Shown piece by piece: positions 52,411 to 59,106 of a stretch of 64,000 nucleotides of DNA. A program made the translations under genes and the position numbers. The stretch's first letter is position 1. Each line of letters begins with the position of its first letter. The notes under the pieces are model-generated. The model was not told the origin of the DNA. It did no database searches and was given only the letters and a program-made list of their open reading frames with translations. The stretch is from Spirochaetae bacterium HGW-Spirochaetae-3 (GTDB lineage: Bacteria; Spirochaetota; Spirochaetia; Treponematales; UBA12059), in assembly GCA_002839315.1 (NCBI GenBank), contig PGXV01000008.1, forward strand, positions 105,707-169,706, read 5' to 3'.

Positions 52411-52926
52411 CTACTTCAGCTGTTTGACGATAAAGCTCTTAAGCGCCTTTTCGGGGACGGCGCCGCTTTGCTGTCCGACCATCTTGCCGTCCTTGAACAC
52501 CGCGAACGTAGGAAGCTGCTCGATGCCGTATTCGGCGCAGACATCGGGAGCCCCGTCTGCATTGACCCTCACGAATCTCATCTGGCCTTTGTATTGTCTT
52601 GCCAGGATGTCGACGACCGACAGCATCTTCCGGCTGGGACCGTCCCATTCCGCCCAGAAAAAGACGAAGACGGGATAATCGCTGTCCAGGACGCCGAGCT
52701 TGAACGATGCTTCGTCGACGTTCTGCACCTTGCCGTTCGGAACATCGCCGCTGACGAGTACGAAAGCGGGATCCGCGCTATCCGCGGCCTCGATCCTATA
52801 CTCCAGTTGGCCGACGGTCTTTTCTCCGGCGCTGGCCGAGGCGAATACGATGAAAAGTAACGGGAACAGTAACGATAGCGGTTTGCGCAAAATGCACCTC
52901 TGTATCGGGCTGGTTGGAACCGCCAT
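52411..52926 (-). CDS. Secreted thioredoxin-fold protein lacking the catalytic cysteines
   Basis: A 171-residue protein. A signal peptide (RKPLSLLFPLLFIVFASASA) is followed by an N-terminal segment and a thioredoxin domain at about 65-171. The fold marks are VFVFFWAEWDGPSRKMLSVVDILARQY, VRVNADGAPDVCAEYGIEQLPTFAVFKDGK (cis-Pro present) and a final helix. The active site reads WDGPS where thioredoxins have WCGPC, so both cysteines are replaced (Asp and Ser) and no redox activity is expected. A role in binding or folding of a periplasmic client is possible. The ATG at 52926 is chosen because GAAGG lies 5 nt upstream and the signal peptide follows. It is divergent from nothing and ends in its own terminator. 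Confidence 0.82.
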   Translation of the reverse strand: MAVPTSPIQRCILRKPLSLLFPLLFIVFASASAGEKTVGQLEYRIEAADSADPAFVLVSGDVPNGKVQNVDEASFKLGVLDSDYPVFVFFWAEWDGPSRKMLSVVDILARQYKGQMRFVRVNADGAPDVCAEYGIEQLPTFAVFKDGKMVGQQSGAVPEKALKSFIVKQLK

Positions 52927-53113
52927 CCAAGCCTTCGCGCTTCCCGTTACGCGCCAGGATACTTCGCCATGACGGTCGCCCAACATTTTTCCGGCAACGC
53001 CAGACGGGGAGCACTATACAGGTACGGATTTCGTAGCGTCAAGGCTGGTATTCCGGATAGGCCGACGGCCCCAAGCTACGTTTCATTCACGGCTAGTACC
53101 TAATGCGCGAAAT

Positions 53114-53140
53114 TTAAAAAGGCCGCCCGGACGGGCGGCC
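53114..53140 (-). terminator. Rho-independent terminator of the flavoprotein gene
   Basis: On the minus strand, hairpin GGCCGCCC-GTCC-GGGCGGCC followed by TTTTTAAA, 24 nt after the stop codon at 53164. Confidence 0.87.
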
Positions 53141-53163
53141 TCGATGTCGCTACGGTCTGTCTG

Positions 53164-54903
53164 TTACTTCGCGGCCTTCGCGTAGGCGGCGGCGCCGCTA
53201 CCGGCTATGCGGCCGAAGGTAACGATGTCGGCGAGCGCGTTGCCGCCGAGGCGGTTGCCGCCGTGCACCCCGCCGGTCACCTCGCCGGCGGCCCACAGGC
53301 CGACGATAGGGGAACCGGAGGCGGAGATCACGCGGGCCTCGGCGTCGATCTTGACGCCGCCCATCGTATGATGGATGGCCGGCGTTATCTCGATGGCGTA
53401 GAACGGTCCCGAGGCTATGGCGCGCGGCATGTCGGCGCGGCCGAACCCGGCGTCCTTCTTAGCGGCGACGAATCCGTTGTAGGCGCGGATACTCGAGGCG
53501 AGCCTAGCCGGGTCGGAACCGATCCTGGCGGCCAGCGCCTCCAGGGATTCGCCCTCGACGACGATGCCGAGGCCGACGTAGCTCTCTATCGCCTTGAGGC
53601 TGGCCCTGATCGACTGGTCGAACACGAGGAAAGCGGTCTTGCCCGTCTGGGCGAGCACTGCGGCCGATACGACGTCGCGGGTAGCGAGTTCGTCGACGAA
53701 GCGGGAGCCTTCCTTGCTGACGAGGATGGCGCCGTTGCCGCGAACGGCCTCGGTGATCATCTCCTTGCCCGGCGCGTAGGTCGGATGGGTCTGGATCTCC
53801 TTCATGTCGACCAGGGCGGCGCCTGCCGCCTCGGCGATGGCGATGCCGTCGCCGGTAGCGCCTGGATGGTTGGTCGTCGCGAAGCCCTTCAACGAAGGGA
53901 TGTACGAGGCGGCCATATCGTTATTGGCCCCGAAACCGCCGGTCGCGATGATCACGGCCTTGGCCTCGATATCGTACTCGCGGCCGTCGGCGGCTATCAC
54001 CCTGACGCCGCTTACGGCGCCGGAGGCGTCCTTGAGGATCGCGGTCGCCCTGGTCTTCGTGTACACCTTGACGCCGGCGGTCTTGACGATGGTCGCGTCG
54101 AGGGTCTGGACGATCTCCGGGCCGACCTTGCCGCCGCCCGCGGGCCTGTGTGCGCGGTTGACGCTGGCGCCCGCGAGGCGTCCCACGTCGGAGAGGTCGG
54201 CGCCGAGCGAGGTCAGCCACGCGACGGAGCCGGCCGATTCCCCGGCGAGCCTCCGTACGAGGGCGGGATCGTTCTTCTCGTATCCGCCCTTCATCGCGTC
54301 CTTATAGAAGGATTCCGCGCTGTCGGCGATGCCGGCGGCCTTCTGGAATTCGGTGCCCGCGGCGTTGATGCCGCCGGTAGCGCGGACCGTATTGCCGCCG
54401 AGCATGGACATCTTCTCCACGACTATGACCCTGGCGCCGGACTGCGCCGCCGAGATGGCGGCTGACAGGCCTGCCCCGCCGCCGCCGATGACGACGATGT
54501 CGTAGTCCTTCTCGAATACGACGGGAGCGGCCTTCGCAGGGCCCTTCTTGGCGGAAAGGACGACGCCGGCCTTGGCGAGCGCGTCCTTTACCGCGGCGAC
54601 GAAACCGACGCTCGACTCCGAAGCGCCGGACACGGCGTCGACCTCGGTAGAATTGGCCGCGATGATAGCCTCGGATAGTTCCTTGAACGCGGCGTCGCCG
54701 AGCATCGCCGTCTCGTCGCTCTGCAGTACCTCTATCTTTTCTATGCGGGTGGCGCTGACGGTCACGAGGACGCGGATCTCGCCGCCATGTCCCGAGCCGA
54801 CGCCTTCGTAGGAGCCTGCTGCGAACGAGCCGCCGGAGCTGGCGCACGATACGATCGCGATCGCGGCGAGGATGACGAGCAGAGATGAAAACAGTCTCTT
54901 CAT
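53164..54903 (-). CDS. Lipoprotein FMN/FAD reductase, fumarate/urocanate reductase-like
   Basis: A 579-residue flavoprotein of the flavocytochrome c family. The lipobox is LLVILAAIAIVSC. An FMN-binding domain (about 35-110) has DAVSGASESS, the site usually flavinylated by ApbE (the residue here is Ser rather than the usual Thr). A FAD-binding domain follows with YDIVVIGGGGAGLSAAISAAQSGARVIVVEK. The catalytic region has NHPGATGDG, HHTMGGVKID (His) and VHGGNRLGGNALADIVTFGRIAG (Arg). No haem motif is present, so electrons would arrive through FMN. The substrate could be fumarate, urocanate or another enoate. The ATG at 54903 is chosen because the signal starts here. Confidence 0.9.
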   Translation of the reverse strand: MKRLFSSLLVILAAIAIVSCASSGGSFAAGSYEGVGSGHGGEIRVLVTVSATRIEKIEVLQSDETAMLGDAAFKELSEAIIAANSTEVDAVSGASESSVGFVAAVKDALAKAGVVLSAKKGPAKAAPVVFEKDYDIVVIGGGGAGLSAAISAAQSGARVIVVEKMSMLGGNTVRATGGINAAGTEFQKAAGIADSAESFYKDAMKGGYEKNDPALVRRLAGESAGSVAWLTSLGADLSDVGRLAGASVNRAHRPAGGGKVGPEIVQTLDATIVKTAGVKVYTKTRATAILKDASGAVSGVRVIAADGREYDIEAKAVIIATGGFGANNDMAASYIPSLKGFATTNHPGATGDGIAIAEAAGAALVDMKEIQTHPTYAPGKEMITEAVRGNGAILVSKEGSRFVDELATRDVVSAAVLAQTGKTAFLVFDQSIRASLKAIESYVGLGIVVEGESLEALAARIGSDPARLASSIRAYNGFVAAKKDAGFGRADMPRAIASGPFYAIEITPAIHHTMGGVKIDAEARVISASGSPIVGLWAAGEVTGGVHGGNRLGGNALADIVTFGRIAGSGAAAYAKAAK

Positions 54904-54994
54904 TGGTGGGTCCTGCCCTCGTGTATTTTCGGAGGAGCGGTCGCCGTAGAGCCGGGTGCGACGCGATGCGAACGGCATCTTCCGAATTGAGGTT

Positions 54995-55026
54995 AATAAT
55001 ATCGATATCACATATCGAGTATTATT
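54995..55026. promoter_or_regulatory. Large AT-rich inverted repeat between flavoprotein and B12 operon
   Basis: Arms AATAAT-A-TCGATAT and ATATCGA-GT-ATTATT around a CAC centre, a 32-nt nearly perfect palindrome. It lies 92 nt upstream of the flavoprotein start and 26 nt upstream of the -35 of the B12 operon. The GC-rich genome makes such an AT-rich palindrome stand out. Confidence 0.7.
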
Positions 55027-55051
55027 GCAATATATCCCCTCACCTCCCCGC

Positions 55052-55081
55052 TTGACCCCTGCGCCGCAAGGATCCTATAGT
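55052..55081 (+). promoter_or_regulatory. Promoter of the cobalamin operon
   Basis: TTGACC (55052-55057), 18 nt and TATAGT (55076-55081), just upstream of the riboswitch. Start of transcription is expected near 55088. Confidence 0.7.
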
Positions 55082-55083
55082 AA

Positions 55084-55190
55084 ACGCCTCGTTGCGACGA
55101 AGAGGGGGAATCCGGTGAGACACCGGAGCTAGCCCGTAACTGTATGCCGCGGATACGCGCGTATCCCGACAAGCCAGAATACCCTCTCCG
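55084..55190 (+). promoter_or_regulatory. Cobalamin riboswitch aptamer
   Basis: Core cobalamin-aptamer strings occur in order: GGGGGAATCCGGTGAGA, CACCGGAGCTAGCCCG, TAACTGTATGCC, a variable GC hairpin (GGATACGCGCGTATCC), then GCCAGAATACC (the B12 box). This is the canonical AdoCbl/Cbl-binding core. It precedes the btuFCD-cob operon. The exact 5' and 3' limits are estimated. Confidence 0.93.
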
Positions 55191-55289
55191 CGCGCTATTT
55201 CGTGGAACGCTTCGTGGTACAGGCGTAAAACGATCGTTCGCGGACGGCGTGGCTAGACCGCCCCGCGGCCTATCGAATACACACCAGTC

Positions 55290-55318
55290 AGGAATCGTTC
55301 CTCCGTTATATGGAGGAA
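55290..55318 (+). promoter_or_regulatory. Competing hairpins at the btuF ribosome binding site
   Basis: TTCCTCC (55298-55304) can pair with GGAGGAA (55312-55318), which is the Shine-Dalgarno of btuF, hiding it. The alternative AGGAA-TCG-TTCCT hairpin (55290-55302) uses five bases of the same arm and would free the site. This is the expected expression platform of a translational riboswitch. Confidence 0.7.
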
Positions 55319-55321
55319 TAC

Positions 55322-56233
55322 ATGAAACGGACGATGGCCCTTATCATCGCCGTCGCGGCCGCCGCGATCGCCTACGCCCAAGAAGGCCCGCCCCGCGCAG
55401 GCATATCGTTTACGGACGAGCGCGGGACGACGATAAGCCTGCCGGGAAAAGCCCGGCGCATCGTATCGCTGTCGCCGGAACTGACCGAGATACTGTTCGC
55501 GGCCGGCGCGGGCGACGCCGTCGTCGGGGTGACGACCTACTGCAACTATCCCGCGGAGGCGACCTCGCGGGCCAAGATAGGCGGATTCTCCGCCAAGACC
55601 ATCAGCGTAGAGGCTATCGTCGCGCTCAAACCCGATCTCGTCGTCGGAGGACTCTCCGCGCACGGCCAGCTCGCGCCTCAGCTAGAGCGGGCGGGGTTAC
55701 GGTTCGCGGCGATACCGACCCGGGACTTCGCGTCGGTATACGCGTCCATAGAGCTGGCCGGGAGGATAGCCGGCGACGAGGCTAAGGCGGGGGCGATCGT
55801 CGCGGCCATGAAGGCCAGGGTCGCCGCGATACGTTCCAGGACGGCCTCCATACCCGTAGCCGACCGGCCGGTCGTATTCTGGGAGACCTGGGACGAGCCG
55901 CTGATGAGCGCCGGCCCAGGCACCTTTACCGGCCAGATAATCGAGGCCGCCGGCGCCCGCAACTGCTTCGCCGATTCCACGGCCGACTGGCCCGTGATCA
56001 GCTTCGAGGCGCTGCTCGCCCGTGACCCGGATTACATCATGGCCGCCGACAGCCACGGCGAGGCGCTGACGCCGGAACGCCTCGCCAGGCGCCCCGGGTG
56101 GAATTCCCTGAGCGCGGTCAAGGCCGGCAGGATCGTATTCATCGACGGCGACATCAGCTCGCGCGGCGGGCCGCGCTTCGTCGACGCGATAGAGTCGATG
56201 GCCCGCGCCCTCTATCCAGACGCGCTTAGATGA
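55322..56233 (+). CDS. btuF: Cobalamin ABC transporter substrate-binding protein
   Basis: A 303-residue periplasmic binding protein of the FecB/BtuF family. Signal peptide RTMALIIAVAAAAIAYAQ. Binding-protein marks are RRIVSLSPELTEILFAAGAGDAVVGVTTYCNYP, SVEAIVALKPDLVVGG, and the C-terminal lobe with DYIMAADSHGEALTPERLARRPGWNSLSAVKAGRIVFIDGD. The riboswitch upstream and the cobalamin genes downstream identify the ligand as a corrinoid. The ATG at 55322 has GGAGG 7-8 nt upstream, and this Shine-Dalgarno can be sequestered by a hairpin. The stop overlaps btuC by 4 nt. Confidence 0.92.
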   Translation: MKRTMALIIAVAAAAIAYAQEGPPRAGISFTDERGTTISLPGKARRIVSLSPELTEILFAAGAGDAVVGVTTYCNYPAEATSRAKIGGFSAKTISVEAIVALKPDLVVGGLSAHGQLAPQLERAGLRFAAIPTRDFASVYASIELAGRIAGDEAKAGAIVAAMKARVAAIRSRTASIPVADRPVVFWETWDEPLMSAGPGTFTGQIIEAAGARNCFADSTADWPVISFEALLARDPDYIMAADSHGEALTPERLARRPGWNSLSAVKAGRIVFIDGDISSRGGPRFVDAIESMARALYPDALR

Positions 56234-57252
56234 GCGTAGACGCAAGGCGTACGGCCTTCGCGTACGCGAGCCTCGTCGCGGCGCTCCTCGTCGCGCTGGC
56301 CGCGTCGCTCGCGCTCGGCGCGGTCAGGCTGTCGCCCGCCGACGCGCTCGGCTCCCTCTTCCCGGGCGCCGACGCCGAACCGACGACGACGGCGGTAATC
56401 GTGAGGCTCCGCTTCGCCAGGACCTGCCTCGCCGCCGCGGTAGGCGCGTCGCTGGCGGCGGCCGGCGCCGTCTTCCAGGGCCTGTTCCGCAATCCGCTCG
56501 CCGATCCCTACGTCATAGGAAGCTCCGGAGGCGCCGCCTTCGGCGCCGTCTGCGCCATAGCGTTCGGGTCGGGCGCCGGGGCGCTCGGCTTCTCGGGCAT
56601 CGGCGCAGCCGCGTTCGCGGGCGGCCTCGGCGCCACGCTCGTCGTCTACCTCGTCGCCGGCGCCACGAGGCTCCGCTCGGACGCGTCCAGCCTGCTCCTC
56701 GCCGGCACCGCGCTCGGCTCGCTGTTCTCCGCCCTCGTATCCATCGTGCTGGCGCTCAAGGACAAGGACCTGCACCAGGCCTGGTTCTGGCTGCTCGGCG
56801 GCTTCTCGGGCCGCGGCCTGCCCGACCTGGCGGCCGCCGCGCCGGCTCTGGTCGTCGGCTTCGCCGCCGCCATGGCGGGATCGCGCTCGCTCGACCTCCT
56901 GTCGGTCGGCGACGAGGAGGCGACGAGCCTGGGTATGCGGCCCGCGACGACGCGCTTCGTCATAGGCGGCTTCGCGGCCCTGTCGGTATCCGCGGCCGTG
57001 GCGCTGTCCGGAGCGATAGGCTTCGTCGGCCTCGTGTCGCCGCACCTGGCCCGCAGGCTGGTCGGACCCAGGCACGCGCTGCTGATCCCGGCGTCCGCGC
57101 TGTCCGGCGCCGTGCTGCTCGTCGCTGCCGACATCGTAGCGCGCACCGCCTTCGCGCCCGTGGAGATGCCGGTCGGCGCGATGACCGCGCTGATCGGCGC
57201 GCCGTTCTTCATCTACAAGATAGCTCGCCGCGGACTGGACGGCGTCAGGTGA
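56230..57252 (+). CDS. btuC: Cobalamin ABC transporter permease
   Basis: A 340-residue FecCD-family permease with about nine to ten helices. Marks are RLRFARTCLAAAVGASLAAAGAVFQGLFRNPLADPYVIGSSGGAAFGAV near residue 55, AWFWLLGGFSGRGL and the conserved FVGLVSPHLARRLVGPRHALLIPASALSGAVLLVAADIVAR with ELP-like EMPVGAMTALIGAPFFI near the end. It is preceded by btuF and followed by btuD, both overlapping by 4 nt. Confidence 0.94.
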   Translation: MSVDARRTAFAYASLVAALLVALAASLALGAVRLSPADALGSLFPGADAEPTTTAVIVRLRFARTCLAAAVGASLAAAGAVFQGLFRNPLADPYVIGSSGGAAFGAVCAIAFGSGAGALGFSGIGAAAFAGGLGATLVVYLVAGATRLRSDASSLLLAGTALGSLFSALVSIVLALKDKDLHQAWFWLLGGFSGRGLPDLAAAAPALVVGFAAAMAGSRSLDLLSVGDEEATSLGMRPATTRFVIGGFAALSVSAAVALSGAIGFVGLVSPHLARRLVGPRHALLIPASALSGAVLLVAADIVARTAFAPVEMPVGAMTALIGAPFFIYKIARRGLDGVR

Positions 57253-58046
57253 GCCCGGCCCTCCTCGAGGCGCGCGGCCTGTCGGCCGGTTACGGCGAGC
57301 GCGTCGTCGTGCGCGACGCGTCGTTCTCCGTATGCCCAGGATCGCTGCTCGTCGTGCTCGGCCCCAACGGCTGCGGCAAGACCACCGTCCTCAAGACCTG
57401 CATGGGACTCATCCCCTCCTTATCGGGCGATTCGACGCTCGGAGGGCGGCCGGTCGCCGCCATGGCGCCTCGCGCGCGGGCGCGACTGGCCGCGTGGGTG
57501 CCGCAGCTCGCCGAGGCGGCGTGGTCGTTCCGCGCCAGGGACATAGTCGCGCAGGGACGCTACGCCGTCAGGGGCCCCTTCTCGCCGTTCGGCGAAGCCG
57601 ACGAGGCCGCGATCGACGGCGCCCTCGCCGCGATGGACGCGACGGCCTTCGCCGGCAGGAGCTTCTCGTCGCTGTCGGGCGGTGAGGCCAGGCGCGTGAT
57701 GATAGCCAGGGCGCTCGCGCAGGAGACGCCGCTGCTCGTGCTCGACGAGCCCGCCGCCCACCTCGACCCGGGCAGGCAGGTAGAGCTGATGGAGATACTG
57801 GCCGGCCTCGCCCGTTCCGGCAAGGCGATCGCGGTCAGCGCCCACGACGTCAACGCGGCCAGGCGCTTCGCCGACCTCGCCCTGCTCGTCGGCCGGGACG
57901 GCTCGTCCGCCTTCGGCCCGCCGTCGGAGATCCTGACGCCGGAGCGCCTCGAGGACGCCTACGACACGCATTTCATCCACGGGGACCACGAGACCTACGG
58001 CCACTTCGTACTACCTATATCCCGCAAGCAGAGAAAAGGGGACTAG
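57249..58046 (+). CDS. btuD: Cobalamin ABC transporter ATPase
   Basis: A 265-residue FecE/BtuD-type ATPase. Walker A GPNGCGKTT, Q-loop VPQLAEAAW, signature SLSGGEARRVMIARALAQ, Walker B LLVLDEPAAHLDPG, H-loop SAHD. The start is a GTG at 57249 overlapping the btuC stop. The C-terminal extension (DAYDTHFIHGDHETYGHFVLPISR) is longer than in E. coli BtuD. cobT follows with a 1-nt gap. Confidence 0.94.
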   Translation: MSPALLEARGLSAGYGERVVVRDASFSVCPGSLLVVLGPNGCGKTTVLKTCMGLIPSLSGDSTLGGRPVAAMAPRARARLAAWVPQLAEAAWSFRARDIVAQGRYAVRGPFSPFGEADEAAIDGALAAMDATAFAGRSFSSLSGGEARRVMIARALAQETPLLVLDEPAAHLDPGRQVELMEILAGLARSGKAIAVSAHDVNAARRFADLALLVGRDGSSAFGPPSEILTPERLEDAYDTHFIHGDHETYGHFVLPISRKQRKGD

Positions 58047-58047
58047 C

Positions 58048-59103
58048 ATGGACAAGGAACTGATACGCGACGCCATAGTGGAGCGACTCGACGACCTGAC
58101 CAAGCCCAAGGGCAGCCTCGGGAAGCTCGAGGACTATGCCGAGAAGCTGGCCATGATTCAGGGCCTCGTCCCGCCGAGGGTCAGGCGCAAGGCCGTGTTC
58201 GTGCTGGCGGGAGACCACGGCGTCGTATCGCGCGGCGTGTCGCAATACCCCAAGGAAGTGACCGCCCAGATGTTCCGCAACATCATGGCGGGCGGGGCCG
58301 GCATCAACGTGCTGTCTCGCGCGTGCGGCTTCGACGTGTACGCCGTCGACGCGGGCGTCGACGCGGACCTGCCGTCATGGCCCCGTAAGGGCGCCGACGG
58401 CGGCGCCGGCTTCTTCTCGATGAAGGCCGTCCGCGGCACCAGGGACTTTACCGAGAGACCGGCGTTCACGGAGAACGAGTTCGACCAGTGCCTCCATAAC
58501 GGCGCCGAGCTGGCGCGGTTCGCCGTCGCCGAGGGCTACGACATCGTCGCGCTCGGCGACATGGGCATAGGCAACACCACCAGCGCCGCCGCGGTGCTGG
58601 TCGCCTACGGCTTCGACCCGGAGATCATCGTCGACCGCGGCACCGGCATCGACGACGGCGCGCTGGAGCGGAAGCGCCGCCTCGTCGTCGACGCGGTAGC
58701 CGCCCGCGGGCCGTTCCCCACGCCCGAGTCGGTCGGCGCCGCCTTCGCCGGGCCCGAGATAGCCACCGCCGCCGGCGTCATACTCGGCCTCAAGGGCACG
58801 GGCGTCGCGTGCATGATAGACGGGTTCCCCATCACCGCCGGCGCCGCGATAGCGTGGAAGATCGACCCCACGGTCACCGACTACCTGTTCGCCGGGCACC
58901 AGTCCAGGGTCACCGGTCACCGGCCCGTACTCGACGCGATGGGCCTCGAGCCGGTCGTGTCGCTGGACATGCGCCTCGGAGAGGGCACCGGCGCGGTCAT
59001 CGGCGGCTTCGTCGTCGAGCTCGGCGCCAGGATAGCCGGGGAGATGGCCCGGTTCTCCGAGATAGCCGTATCCAGGGCCGCCGCCGAAGAGAAGGATTAC
59101 TGA
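58048..59103 (+). CDS. cobT: Nicotinate-nucleotide:dimethylbenzimidazole phosphoribosyltransferase
   Basis: A 351-residue CobT that activates the lower-ligand base (e.g. dimethylbenzimidazole) to its ribotide. Family marks are LTKPKGSLGKLEDYAEKLAMIQG, VFVLAGDHGVVSRGVSQYPKEVTAQM, LGDMGIGNTTSAAA near residue 170, the GTGID nucleotide region, and DFLFAGH-like TDYLFAGHQSRVTGHRPVLDAMGLEPVVSLDMRLGEGTGA, whose Glu is catalytic. It allows the cell to attach an upper-pathway cobinamide to a base. It is fourth in the B12 operon. Confidence 0.95.
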   Translation: MDKELIRDAIVERLDDLTKPKGSLGKLEDYAEKLAMIQGLVPPRVRRKAVFVLAGDHGVVSRGVSQYPKEVTAQMFRNIMAGGAGINVLSRACGFDVYAVDAGVDADLPSWPRKGADGGAGFFSMKAVRGTRDFTERPAFTENEFDQCLHNGAELARFAVAEGYDIVALGDMGIGNTTSAAAVLVAYGFDPEIIVDRGTGIDDGALERKRRLVVDAVAARGPFPTPESVGAAFAGPEIATAAGVILGLKGTGVACMIDGFPITAGAAIAWKIDPTVTDYLFAGHQSRVTGHRPVLDAMGLEPVVSLDMRLGEGTGAVIGGFVVELGARIAGEMARFSEIAVSRAAAEEKDY

Positions 59104-59106
59104 GCG

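Noticed and set aside
53263-54465. Plus-strand open frame of 400 codons opposite the flavoprotein gene
   Set aside because: Antisense shadow of a well-supported FMN/FAD reductase; no recognisable motif.
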